From NCBI RefSeq assembly GCF_026157085.1, contig NZ_JANPVN010000001.1, positions 1,798,001 to 1,862,000 of the forward strand: a stretch of 64,000 nt of DNA. Reading direction: 5' to 3'. Source of the DNA: Sphingomicrobium arenosum (GTDB lineage Bacteria; Pseudomonadota; Alphaproteobacteria; Sphingomonadales; Sphingomonadaceae). The translations under genes and the position numbers were made by a program. A model generated the notes under the pieces. That model had not been told where the DNA came from, ran no database searches, and was given only the letters and a program-made list of their open reading frames with translations. Shown here piece by piece: positions 53,014 through 61,465 of the stretch; position 1 is the first letter of the stretch; every line of letters begins with the position of its first letter.

Positions 53014-53367
53014 ATGACCTATGTAAGCGGGTTCCTCGTCCCGGTCGAAACCGGTCGCAAGGAGGAATATATCGAAGCGGCCAAACAGGCTTGGCCGCTG
53101 TTCAAGGATTATGGTGCCATCGCGCAGGTGGAAGCCTGGGGCGACAAAGTCCCCGACGGCAAGCTGACCGACTTCAATCGCGCGGTCGCGCTTCAAGAGG
53201 GCGAGGAGGTCGTCTTCAGTTGGATCCTATGGCCTGACAAGGAATCCAGCGAACGTTGCGATGCGAGCATGGACACCGACGATCGGTGGAAGAAGCTCGC
53301 CATGCCCTTCGATGGAAAGCGCATGATCTATGGTGGCTTCAATACCATTGTTGATGAACGGGCATAG
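53014..53367 (+). CDS. DUF1428 family protein
   Basis: 117 aa. YVSGFLVPVETGRKEEYIEA, then FSWILWPDKESSERC and MPFDGKRMIYGGF are the DUF1428 (YbaA-like) signature, a dimeric ferredoxin-like fold. Function unknown. It is 15 bp after the VOC gene (AAGGAGAAG ribosome binding site). Confidence 0.88.
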   Translation: MTYVSGFLVPVETGRKEEYIEAAKQAWPLFKDYGAIAQVEAWGDKVPDGKLTDFNRAVALQEGEEVVFSWILWPDKESSERCDASMDTDDRWKKLAMPFDGKRMIYGGFNTIVDERA

Positions 53368-53376
53368 GAGCATCCG

Positions 53377-54174
53377 ATGCAAAACCAACATGGCGATTTC
53401 ATCTGGTACGAACTGATGACGAGCGATGCCGATGCGGCGCAGCGCTTCTATCAAAAGGTCGTTGGCTGGCGCTTCGAGGACAGCGGCCAGGCGGGAATGG
53501 ACTATCGGTTGTTCGGCCCCGACAGTCCCTCTGTCGGTGGCTTGATGGCCTTGACGCCCGAGATGCAGAAGGGTGGCGCGCGCCCCATGTGGGCCGGTTA
53601 TATCGGCGTCGACGATGTCGACAGGACCGCCGCGAAGGTCGCCGACCTCGGAGGCACCGTGCTGACGGGGCCCCAGGACATCCCCGACGTCGGACGCTTC
53701 GCCTTTTGCAGCGATCCGCAGGGCGCCCCCTTCTACATCATGCGTGGCCAGTCGGACGAGCCGAGCCAGGCCTTCGCGGCGACCGAGCCGCGCGATGGTC
53801 ATTGCGCCTGGAACGAGCTGGTCACCGCCGATCCCGAGGCGGCGCAAACTTTCTATTCGGCCCTGTTCGGCTGGGTGAAGGCCGAGGCGATGGATATGGG
53901 GCCGATGGGCACCTACCAGATGGTTCGCAACGGCGAGGGTCGCGACTTCATGTTCGGGGCGATGATGAAGAAGCCCGACGCCATGCCCGCCTCGCTCTGG
54001 GCTTATTATTTCCGCGTCCCCGACGTGGACGCGGCCGCCGCCACGGTGAAGGACGAGGGCGGCCAGATCATCAACGGGCCGATGGAAATTCCGGGCGGGG
54101 AATTCGTCTTCCAGGGGCTCGACCCCGAGGGCGCGATGTTCTCCCTCCTCGGCCCGCGCAAGGCCGGCGGCTGA
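53377..54174 (+). CDS. two-domain VOC family protein
   Basis: 265 aa with two similar VOC halves: residues 1-125 (FIWYELMTSDADAAQRFYQK, ending SDPQGAPFYIM) and 135-265 (CAWNELVTADPEAAQTFYSA, ending LDPEGAMFSLL). This doubled form resembles CFP32/glyoxalase-like proteins. Overlaps the next gene by one base (TGATG). Confidence 0.88.
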   Translation: MQNQHGDFIWYELMTSDADAAQRFYQKVVGWRFEDSGQAGMDYRLFGPDSPSVGGLMALTPEMQKGGARPMWAGYIGVDDVDRTAAKVADLGGTVLTGPQDIPDVGRFAFCSDPQGAPFYIMRGQSDEPSQAFAATEPRDGHCAWNELVTADPEAAQTFYSALFGWVKAEAMDMGPMGTYQMVRNGEGRDFMFGAMMKKPDAMPASLWAYYFRVPDVDAAAATVKDEGGQIINGPMEIPGGEFVFQGLDPEGAMFSLLGPRKAGG

Positions 54175-54656
54175 TGGCTCCCGACATCATCACCGTCCTG
54201 TGGTTCGACGGCGGGGTCGAAGAGGCGGCCCGCTTCTACGCCGAAGCGCTGCCCGACACGTCGATCGAGCGGGTGGTGAAGTCGCCGGGCGATTGGCCCA
54301 ATGGCAAGGCCGGCGACACCATCCTCGTCGACATGACGCTAGTTGGCCGGCCCGCCCAGCTCTTGAACGGTGGTCCCGACTTCTCCCCCAACATGGCGGT
54401 CAGCTTCATGGTCGAGACCGACGACCAGGCACAGACCGACCGCATTTGGGAGGCGCTCATCGCCGATGGCGGCGAGCCGGTGATGTGCGGTTGGTGCAAG
54501 GACAGATACGGCTTTTCGTGGCAGGTTACGCCGCGCTTGCTCAACCAATTGCTGGACGACCCCGACCGGGACAAGGCGCGCCGCGTCTTCGAAGCGATAG
54601 GCCAGATGGTCAAGCTCGACATCTCGGCGCTCGAGGCGGCCGCACGGGGGGAATGA
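54174..54656 (+). CDS. PhnB-like VOC family protein
   Basis: 160 aa. ITVLWFDGGVEEAARFYAEA, LNGGPDFSPNMAVSFMVETD and CGWCKDRYGFSWQVTPRLL match the PhnB/3-demethylubiquinone methyltransferase-like VOC group; despite that name, most are not methyltransferases. The Cys pair in CGWC is usual for the group. Confidence 0.87.
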   Translation: MAPDIITVLWFDGGVEEAARFYAEALPDTSIERVVKSPGDWPNGKAGDTILVDMTLVGRPAQLLNGGPDFSPNMAVSFMVETDDQAQTDRIWEALIADGGEPVMCGWCKDRYGFSWQVTPRLLNQLLDDPDRDKARRVFEAIGQMVKLDISALEAAARGE

Positions 54657-54657
54657 G

Positions 54658-55323
54658 ATGCGTCAAATTCACGGTGCCGCCTTTGTCTCTCTCGACGGTG
54701 TCATGCAGGCGCCGGGGGGCCTGTCCGAGGATCCGACCGAAGGTTTCGAGCATGGCGGCTGGCTCGCCCCGCATTTCGATGCAGAAATCGGCCAGACCAT
54801 CGACACCCTGTTCGGCCGGCCCTTCGACCTGCTGCTGGGGCGGCGCACCTATGACATCTTCGCTTCTTACTGGCCCTATGTCGGCGATGAACAGGCCGCG
54901 ATCCGCGACCCCTTTAACGCCTGCACCAAATATGTGCTGACCCGTGGCGGCGCCGATCTCGACTGGGTCAATAGCGCGCCGCTTGCCGACATGGCTGCGG
55001 TTCGCGCCCTCAAAGCTTCCGACGGCCCCGACCTCGTCATCCAGGGGAGCACCACGCTCTATCCCCAATTGCTGGCGGAAGGCCTTCTCGACCGTTTGAC
55101 CTTGATGATCTTTCCTGTCGTCCTCGGCAGCGGCAAGCGCTGGTTCGGCGGTGCCACGCCGCCACGCACGCTCGAACCGACCCACCAACAGGTCACGTCG
55201 GGCGGCAATCTCATCGCCACCTACGACGTGGCGGGCCCCGTCGAATGCCTCGATGTCGCTCCGCCGTCCACCAGCGCACGCGAAGCCGCACGGCAGGAAG
55301 TCATGGCGAGCGGCCGCTGGTAG
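54658..55323 (+). CDS. dihydrofolate reductase-like (RibD C-terminal fold) protein
   Basis: 221 aa. AAFVSLDGVMQAPGG at the start, LLGRRTYDIFASYWP, and DLVIQGSTTLYPQLLAEGLL with LMIFPVVLGSGKRWF give the RibD C-terminal/DHFR-like pattern, an NADPH-binding fold. Often found with VOC and HxlR genes. Last gene of the cassette, one base after the PhnB-like gene. Confidence 0.87.
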   Translation: MRQIHGAAFVSLDGVMQAPGGLSEDPTEGFEHGGWLAPHFDAEIGQTIDTLFGRPFDLLLGRRTYDIFASYWPYVGDEQAAIRDPFNACTKYVLTRGGADLDWVNSAPLADMAAVRALKASDGPDLVIQGSTTLYPQLLAEGLLDRLTLMIFPVVLGSGKRWFGGATPPRTLEPTHQQVTSGGNLIATYDVAGPVECLDVAPPSTSAREAARQEVMASGRW

Positions 55324-55326
55324 CCC

Positions 55327-55920
55327 TCAGGCGAAAACCGGACTTTTCTTCAATCTCTGGAAGGCCTGGATCACGGCGGTGAGCCGCGCCTCGTGCCGCC
55401 GGTCGCCGCCATTGCGGTCGGGATGATATTTACGGACCAGTGCGGCATAGGCCTTGCGCACGCCATGAAGGTCGGCGTCCATCCCGAGCCCCAGCACATG
55501 AAGCGCCTCCTGTTCGGCCGCCGAAAAGCGCGAGCGCTGGCTCGCCTCGCGCATCGACGCGCCCGTCTTGAAGCGCGCCGCGATGGCATCCAAGGGATCC
55601 TCGAAATCGGCCCAGCGCGGTCCCGGATCGCCCGCATCGGCGAAGGAGAAACGCTTGCCGCTTCCATGATCCTCGCGCCGCGGAATGGGCGACTGCGCCT
55701 CCTCGATCTCTTCCGGGCTCATGCCGGAAAAATAATTATAGGCGCTATTATGCTGGCGCACATGGTCGAGGCACAGCATCCGATATTCGCCCGGCCCGTC
55801 GAAATTGCCGGGCGTCAGCGGCGCGCGAAACTCCCCCGGCTCCCGGCACCCCGGAACGCCGCAGCGCTGGCCCGCGCCTTCGACGCGGCCATGAAATTTC
55901 TCGTGTCGCTTGGGTCTCAT
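55327..55920 (-). CDS. J-domain protein with N-terminal Cys motif
   Basis: 197 aa from ATG 55920. The J domain is at the C terminus (about residues 138-197) with HPD at 166-168 (YHPDRNGG), opposite to DnaJ order. The N-terminal half has C20, C25, C50 and H53, a possible zinc site. It would stimulate an Hsp70. In relatives such a gene sits between cobS and bolA; here the VOC cassette separates it from cobS. Confidence 0.85.
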   Translation of the reverse strand: MRPKRHEKFHGRVEGAGQRCGVPGCREPGEFRAPLTPGNFDGPGEYRMLCLDHVRQHNSAYNYFSGMSPEEIEEAQSPIPRREDHGSGKRFSFADAGDPGPRWADFEDPLDAIAARFKTGASMREASQRSRFSAAEQEALHVLGLGMDADLHGVRKAYAALVRKYHPDRNGGDRRHEARLTAVIQAFQRLKKSPVFA

Positions 55921-55944
55921 CGCTCGCCCGCCTATATGGGAGCC

Positions 55945-56226
55945 ATGACCGGGAATACCAGCCAAGAGATCATCCGCCGCCTGACCGAGGCGCTCGAGCC
56001 CACTCATCTCCAGCTCGACAATGACAGCGCCAAGCACGCCGGTCACATGGGCGATGACGGTTCGGGCGAAACACATTGGTCGCTCGACATCGCCTCGGCG
56101 CAATTCGTCGGCCTCAACCGCGTTCAGCGCCAGCGATTGGTCTACAAGGCCTTGGGTGATCTGATGGACAATCCCATCCACGCCCTCGCCATTCGCGCCC
56201 GTACCACGGAGGAACCGCCCGCATGA
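55945..56226 (+). CDS. bolA: BolA family protein
   Basis: 93 aa from ATG 55945. IIRRLTEALEPTHLQLDNDS, then HWSLDIASAQFVGLNRVQRQ and DNPIHALAIRA match BolA, which binds monothiol glutaredoxin and iron-sulfur clusters. It overlaps the pirin gene by four bases and is divergent from the J-domain gene by 24 bp. Confidence 0.88.
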   Translation: MTGNTSQEIIRRLTEALEPTHLQLDNDSAKHAGHMGDDGSGETHWSLDIASAQFVGLNRVQRQRLVYKALGDLMDNPIHALAIRARTTEEPPA

Positions 56227-57104
56227 CCGACCTCGTCGAGATCGCCCCGTCCGTCCACGATCTCGGCAGCTTCAAGGTCCGCCGTGTCCTGCCGAGCCGC
56301 CCGCGCACCATGGTCGGCCCCTTCATCTTCGTCGACGAATTCGGCCCCGCGCAGATGGAAACGGGCGAGGGGATGGACGTGCGCCCGCACCCGCACATCA
56401 ACCTTGCTACCGTCACCTACCTCTTCGAAGGCGCGATCGGGCATCGCGACAGCCTTGGCACCCACAAGGTCATCCGCCCCGGCGCGGTCAACCTCATGAC
56501 CGCGGGCACGGGCATCGTCCATTCCGAACGCAGCCCGCAGGAGGAACGCGACGCCGGCCCCCGCCTCTACGGAATGCAGACCTGGCTCGCGCTGCCCGAC
56601 GGCAAGGAAGAGGTCGACCCCGCCTTCGATCACATCACCGAGGACCAGCTACCCCTGATCGAGGATGGCAAGGCCTCGGCCCGCGTCCTCATGGGCACCT
56701 TGTGGGGCAAGACCGCCGCCACGCCGCAACACAGCCCGACCATCTACGCCGACATCATCCTCGCGAGCGCGTCCATGCCGATCGACGCCGAGGCGGACGA
56801 ACGCGCCGTGCTCGTCACCGAGGGCAGCATGACCCTCGATGATCAGCCGCTGGAGCCGTTCAAGCTCTACATCCTCGCCCCCGGCCAGCCGATGACATTG
56901 GCGGGTACGGGCCGCGCCATGCTCCTCGGCGGCGAAGCCTTTTCGACCAAGCGTCACGTCTGGTGGAATTTTGTCTCCTCCAGCCGCGACCGGATCGAAC
57001 AGGCAAAGGAGGACTGGAACGCCCACCGTTTTCCCGTCGTCCCCGGCGACGAGGACGAGCGCATCCCCATCCCCGAGGTCCCCAAGACGGTTAGCTATCC
57101 CTGA
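56223..57104 (+). CDS. pirin family protein
   Basis: 293 aa bicupin. VRPHPHINLATVTYLFEGAI and GTGIVHSERSPQ hold the metal-binding His residues of the N-terminal cupin (HPH, H, E), followed by the pirin C-terminal cupin (FKLYILAPGQPMTLAG). Some pirins are quercetin dioxygenases, others redox-sensing co-regulators; not decidable here. Confidence 0.92.
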   Translation: MTDLVEIAPSVHDLGSFKVRRVLPSRPRTMVGPFIFVDEFGPAQMETGEGMDVRPHPHINLATVTYLFEGAIGHRDSLGTHKVIRPGAVNLMTAGTGIVHSERSPQEERDAGPRLYGMQTWLALPDGKEEVDPAFDHITEDQLPLIEDGKASARVLMGTLWGKTAATPQHSPTIYADIILASASMPIDAEADERAVLVTEGSMTLDDQPLEPFKLYILAPGQPMTLAGTGRAMLLGGEAFSTKRHVWWNFVSSSRDRIEQAKEDWNAHRFPVVPGDEDERIPIPEVPKTVSYP

Positions 57105-57162
57105 GCTTGACAGCCGCCATGCGGTGCTGAACCCTGTCGCTCATCTGCAGGAGTAATGCCCG

Positions 57163-57930
57163 ATGACCTTTGCCGCCATGATCGCCGCAGCCTCGATCGC
57201 CGCCCCCGCGATTGCTGCACCCGATGTCGATCTCACCGCCGCTCAGGCCGAAACGATGGATAGCAGCGCTCTTGCCGATCTCATCCTCGGCCAGGATCAT
57301 GGCCCCATCTCCGGGCATCGCATCGCTTTTAGAAGCGACGGTCGTATTTCCTCCATCCGGCTCGCCGAAGAGGGCGCCGCCGATTCCGACGGACGATGCG
57401 TGCGTCGCAGCTACATCGCCAGCTTCGACGGCAGCGACCGATCGAGCGATGCCGTGCGACTACACCGGGTCCGGGCCGAATTGAGTTTCCGACCGGGCGA
57501 TTCGTGCGAAGGCTCCGACGGCTGGGTGCTCGTCGACAGCCCTGCGGACCTTGAAAATGCACGCCGTGTGCTTGCCGAGATCGAGGAGATCCGCGCGCGG
57601 CAGACCGGCGCGCCAGAAGCCGGTCTCTATTGTCGCGACGACACCCTGCAGGGCAAATGCGGCGAGGACGTCCACGCGACGCTGAAGAGCATCGATCTCG
57701 ACGACGCCTGGAAGCTCGAGCCCTATGGCGGGCGCAACGGCGCCTTCTATCAACTGAGCGTCAATGACACGGGCATCGACGATGCCGTTCCGCGCCCGCA
57801 GTGGGTATTGCGCTACATGCCATCGCCATCGCCCGCCGCACCGGTCCTGACGATGCAATATTATCAACCCGTGCCGGGCCCGCCCTCGCTGCCGGGCGAG
57901 CCGAACGCGGTGGTGGTCGGAGAGCTTTGA
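57163..57930 (+). CDS. exported protein of unknown function
   Basis: 255 aa. Signal peptide (FAAMIAAASIAAPAIAAP), then a soluble domain with four Cys that could form two disulfides (C in GRCVRR, DSCEGS, LYCRDD, GKCGED). No family recognised. Its stop overlaps the TTG start of the hydrolase (TTGA). Confidence 0.7.
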   Translation: MTFAAMIAAASIAAPAIAAPDVDLTAAQAETMDSSALADLILGQDHGPISGHRIAFRSDGRISSIRLAEEGAADSDGRCVRRSYIASFDGSDRSSDAVRLHRVRAELSFRPGDSCEGSDGWVLVDSPADLENARRVLAEIEEIRARQTGAPEAGLYCRDDTLQGKCGEDVHATLKSIDLDDAWKLEPYGGRNGAFYQLSVNDTGIDDAVPRPQWVLRYMPSPSPAAPVLTMQYYQPVPGPPSLPGEPNAVVVGEL

Positions 57931-58811
57931 ACGCGGAGCGCATCCGGCTGTCGACCGGGGTCACACTGAACGTCGCGACCGCGGGCCCCGAGGATGCGCC
58001 GCCCGTCATTCTCCTCCACGGCTTTCCCGAATCGCATCGCACCTGGCGCGGCATCGTGCCGCTGCTGGAGGGCAAGTTCCGCCTCATCATGCCCGACCAG
58101 CGGGGCTTCGGCGGGTCGGACAAACCGGAGCGGATCGAGGATTATCGCACCGACAAGGTCATCGCCGACCTGCTCGCGCTCGCCGAGGCGCTGGGGCACG
58201 ACAGCTTCGACCTCGTCGGCCACGATTGGGGCGGCGCGGTCGCCTGGGCGGCGGCGCTGCGCGGCGGCCCGCACATCAGCAAGCTCGCGATCATCAACTC
58301 GCCCCATCCGCTCATTTTCCAGCGCACGCTCATCGACGACCCCGCCCAGCGCGCCGCCAGCCAATATATGCGCGCCTTCCGCGCCACCGGCATGGAAGAG
58401 CAGATCCGCGCCATGGGTTGGGACACCTTCTTCGAGAAGAGCTTCACCCCCCATGTCGACCTGTCGATCATCAGCGATGAAGAGCGTGCAGCCTATATCG
58501 ACCAATGGAGCGCCGAGGGTGCCCTCGAGGCCATGCTCGCCTGGTATCGCGCTGGCCCCATCATCGTCCCCGACATGGATGAAGAGGACGTGCCCTATCC
58601 CGACTGGATGCTGGCGGGCGTACCGCAGATCCGCATCCCCACGCTGGTCGTCTGGGGCATGAAAGACCCCGCGCTGCTGCCCTGCCAGCTGGACGGCCTC
58701 GATGCGCTCGTCGACGACCTCACCATCGAGAAAATCGACGACGCAGGCCATTTCGTCCCGTGGGAAAAGCCCGAACCCGTCGCCAGGGCGCTAGCCGACT
58801 TCCTCGGCTAG
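57927..58811 (+). CDS. alpha/beta hydrolase, epoxide hydrolase-like
   Basis: 294 aa from TTG 57927. Oxyanion motif HGFPES, DQRGFGGSDKP, nucleophile elbow GHDWGG with Asp as nucleophile, which points to epoxide hydrolase or dehalogenase rather than esterase, and a C-terminal His in DAGHFVPWEKP. The substrate is unknown. Overlaps the convergent DUF2332 gene by 21 bases. Confidence 0.88.
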   Translation: MNAERIRLSTGVTLNVATAGPEDAPPVILLHGFPESHRTWRGIVPLLEGKFRLIMPDQRGFGGSDKPERIEDYRTDKVIADLLALAEALGHDSFDLVGHDWGGAVAWAAALRGGPHISKLAIINSPHPLIFQRTLIDDPAQRAASQYMRAFRATGMEEQIRAMGWDTFFEKSFTPHVDLSIISDEERAAYIDQWSAEGALEAMLAWYRAGPIIVPDMDEEDVPYPDWMLAGVPQIRIPTLVVWGMKDPALLPCQLDGLDALVDDLTIEKIDDAGHFVPWEKPEPVARALADFLG

Positions 58812-59846
58812 CCAGTCGAACCACCCGCCATGCGCATGCCCGTGCGCAAGCGTCGCCGCCGTCTCGCCGCCCGGCCAGCAGCGCACCTTGAGGACATGGC
58901 GCAGCAGCGTCCGGTCTCCTTCGAGGCTGATCCACGCCAAGGGTTGCGCGGGCGTCGCGGCAGCGCCCGCCGCCTCCATCGCCGCGCCGATCCGCGCCTG
59001 CGTCGCCTCGGTCAGATATTGCCACACGAGGCTGTGCATCAGCACCCGGCACACACCATCTTCGCGCTGTCGAGCCAGCTGCACCTCGACGAAATCGGCC
59101 GCATCGGCATGAACCACTCCCGGCGCGCCCGTCGCCTCGGCAAGGTCGAAGACCGCATGCAATCGCGCCGTCCGCTCCTTCATCTCGGGCCAGACATAAG
59201 CCGCCAGCCGCAACCGGTCCTCGGCTTGTCCGAGATCGAGCGGATCGCGGTCGCATCCCATGGCCGACACGATCTCGACCGGCGCATCGGGGGGCGGCGG
59301 CCCCTTCCACTTCGGCGCAAGCTTCACCGGGCTGTCCACCGGACCTTGCGTCACTCCGCCCAGATCGATGAGAAACCGATCGAGCATCAGGTTGATCCCG
59401 GCGCTCGACCCGATCTCGATGAGCTCGGAGCGCGGCCCCAGCCCCTGTCCCGCGAGCCATTTGAGCCCCGCCATCAGTCCGCTCGCGCGCCCCGCCTCAT
59501 TAGTCTGCGGCGGCCCCTTCATCCACGGCAGGATTGCGTCTTCGTGCGCTCGCAGCACCTCGGCAATCAGCGGCCCCACCTCTTCGCGCCGCAATTCGCC
59601 CGCATAGAGCGGCGCCAATACGGGCGCGGCCCCCGACAGGTGCAGCGCCTGCACCCCCGCCGCGACGCGCAGCGGCACGACATCATGCAACGGATCGCGC
59701 GGCCAGTCGTGGATCATGTGCCCGAGCGCGCTATCCGCCGCCAGCCCCTCCCACACCGCCTTCACGATCGCGGCAGTGAGCGGCGCCCCATTGGCGCGGC
59801 AATAGTCGACTTGGTTGGCAAAGGCCTCTCGCGGGGTCGCGGTCAT
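58791..59846 (-). CDS. DUF2332 family protein
   Basis: 351 aa. FANQVDYCRANGAPLTAAIV, LRVAAGVQALHLSGAAPVLA, and LIEIGSSAGINLMLDRF, the last like a SAM-binding motif I, are typical of DUF2332. A methyltransferase-like fold is suggested but activity is unknown. Confidence 0.87.
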   Translation of the reverse strand: MTATPREAFANQVDYCRANGAPLTAAIVKAVWEGLAADSALGHMIHDWPRDPLHDVVPLRVAAGVQALHLSGAAPVLAPLYAGELRREEVGPLIAEVLRAHEDAILPWMKGPPQTNEAGRASGLMAGLKWLAGQGLGPRSELIEIGSSAGINLMLDRFLIDLGGVTQGPVDSPVKLAPKWKGPPPPDAPVEIVSAMGCDRDPLDLGQAEDRLRLAAYVWPEMKERTARLHAVFDLAEATGAPGVVHADAADFVEVQLARQREDGVCRVLMHSLVWQYLTEATQARIGAAMEAAGAAATPAQPLAWISLEGDRTLLRHVLKVRCWPGGETAATLAHGHAHGGWFDWLAEEVG

Positions 59847-59906
59847 CGATCCGGCTCCTTCGCCCTACCCTTGCATTCGCGACACTTAGTGCGCAAAGGC
59901 GCAGCC

Positions 59907-60350
59907 ATGTCGAGATCGAAAAGCCGCTCCGCCGCGCGACTCGCCGCCGTCCAAGCCCTCTACCAGCGGGAAATGGAAGGCACGGGCACCGCGCAGCTCA
60001 TCCACGAATTTCACGAACATCGCCTCGGCGCGGTGATCGAGGATGCGCAATATGCCGAGGCCGAAGTTCTTTTCTTCGACGACCTCGTCGCCGGCGTCAT
60101 CGCGCGCATGGACGAGATCGACGAGAAGATCGCGGCCAAATTGAGCGAAGGCTGGAGCCTCGCCCGGCTCGACCGCGCCATGCGCGCCATCCTGCGTGCC
60201 GGCACCTACGAACTCATCGCCCGCGCCGACGTGCCCCGCGCCGCGGTGATCGACGAATATGTCGACGTCGCCGACGCCTTCTTCGACGCGCGCGAGAAAG
60301 GCTTCGTCAACGGCCTCCTCGACGCCATCGCCAAGGAAGCGCGCGCCTAG
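59907..60350 (+). CDS. nusB: transcription antitermination factor NusB
   Basis: 147 aa. RSAARLAAVQALYQREMEGT, then LDRAMRAILRAGTYELI and VIDEYVDVADAFFDAREKGF with VNGLLDAIAK are complete NusB hallmarks. Binds boxA RNA with NusE during rRNA transcription. Relatives usually have thiL next; here a minus-strand esterase gene lies between. Confidence 0.95.
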   Translation: MSRSKSRSAARLAAVQALYQREMEGTGTAQLIHEFHEHRLGAVIEDAQYAEAEVLFFDDLVAGVIARMDEIDEKIAAKLSEGWSLARLDRAMRAILRAGTYELIARADVPRAAVIDEYVDVADAFFDAREKGFVNGLLDAIAKEARA

Positions 60351-60356
60351 GCCTCT

Positions 60357-61460
60357 TCAGGGGTCGAAGCGATCGAGAAAGCTTAGCGGGATATCGACCC
60401 GCTCGCGCCAGCCGTCCTCGTCATGCTCGGCGCCCTTGAAACGCCGGCTCTCGAAATGCGTGTCGCGCCACCCTCCCGAGCGCATCATCGCTGCAAAGGC
60501 CTCGTAGTAAGGCACATAGCCCGCATCCAATGTCGCCGTGCCATGGTCGATGTAGAGCATGTTGAATTCGGGATCGATGTGCGTGCTGTCGAGGTAGGCG
60601 TCCCACGCCGCCACCATGTCGGCGACATGAGCAGGCACCTGCGCCTCGTCCTCGATCGGATTGCCCAATGCGAAATGGGTGGAAAGCCCCGCGCCCTGCC
60701 CGAACACCTGCGGATATTCAGCCACCGCATAAAGGCTCATCAGCCCGCCCATCGAGGATCCCATCACCGCCGTATTGGCCGCGTCCGCATGGGTCGGATA
60801 GCGCCGGTCGATATAGGGCTTCAGGCGATGGACCAGCCAGTCGAGATAATCATCCCCCCGAAACGCCTCGCGCTCCAGCCGCTCATATCCTACCGTCGCC
60901 GCCAGCGCCTGCTGGCGATGCGCCGGCAGGTAATCGAGCAGCTTTTCGGGGAACAGGCTGAGCCAGCGGCTCTCGGGGCTGCGGATGCCGACGACGATCC
61001 ATTCGCGAAGATCGCCGCGCGCGGCCATCCGCATGATCGCCTCGTCGATCCCCCATTCCTTGCCGTAATTGGTATAGGCCGGGTCGAAGAGGTTCTGCCC
61101 GTCATGCATGTAGAGCACGGGGAAGCGGGCGCGCGGGTCCTTGCCGTAGCTGGGCGGGGTCCACACCCAAACCTCGCCCACTCCGGCGGCCGCGCCGTCG
61201 GTAAACATCATCTGGGTGATCCGCCCTCCCGCGATCGCGGGCAGCTTCGCGGTGCCGGGCAGCGTCTCGACCGGACCGCTCTGCGGCCCGGCCTGCTGCG
61301 GACCAGCCTCCTGCGGCGGCGCGGCTTGAGCCGCAGGCTCCACCGCCTCGATCGCCTGCGCCTGCGCGGCGAGCGCTTGGGCTTCCGCATCCTGCCACCC
61401 CAGCATGAGCGCCAGCATCATCGCGATTGGCAAATTCCCCTCCCTCGTGCGATTGGTCAC
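60357..61460 (-). CDS. exported esterase of the alpha/beta-hydrolase (Fes/IroE-like) type
   Basis: 367 aa if started at ATG 61460; ATG 61421 gives a start closer to the signal peptide (MMLALMLGWQDAEAQA). A Ala/Gln/Pro-rich linker (about residues 27-70) follows. The esterase domain has VWVWTPPSYGKDPRARFPVL, YMHDGQNLFDP, nucleophile motif GSSMGG and a late GAEHDEDGW with the catalytic His. Resembles esterase D/enterochelin-esterase-like proteins; the substrate is unknown. Confidence 0.85.
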   Translation of the reverse strand: MTNRTREGNLPIAMMLALMLGWQDAEAQALAAQAQAIEAVEPAAQAAPPQEAGPQQAGPQSGPVETLPGTAKLPAIAGGRITQMMFTDGAAAGVGEVWVWTPPSYGKDPRARFPVLYMHDGQNLFDPAYTNYGKEWGIDEAIMRMAARGDLREWIVVGIRSPESRWLSLFPEKLLDYLPAHRQQALAATVGYERLEREAFRGDDYLDWLVHRLKPYIDRRYPTHADAANTAVMGSSMGGLMSLYAVAEYPQVFGQGAGLSTHFALGNPIEDEAQVPAHVADMVAAWDAYLDSTHIDPEFNMLYIDHGTATLDAGYVPYYEAFAAMMRSGGWRDTHFESRRFKGAEHDEDGWRERVDIPLSFLDRFDP

Positions 61461-61465
61461 CGACC

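Noticed and set aside
58830..59906. Upstream extension of nusB opposite the DUF2332 gene
   Set aside because: The frame is open but Arg/Pro/His-rich; the NusB family begins at ATG 59907.
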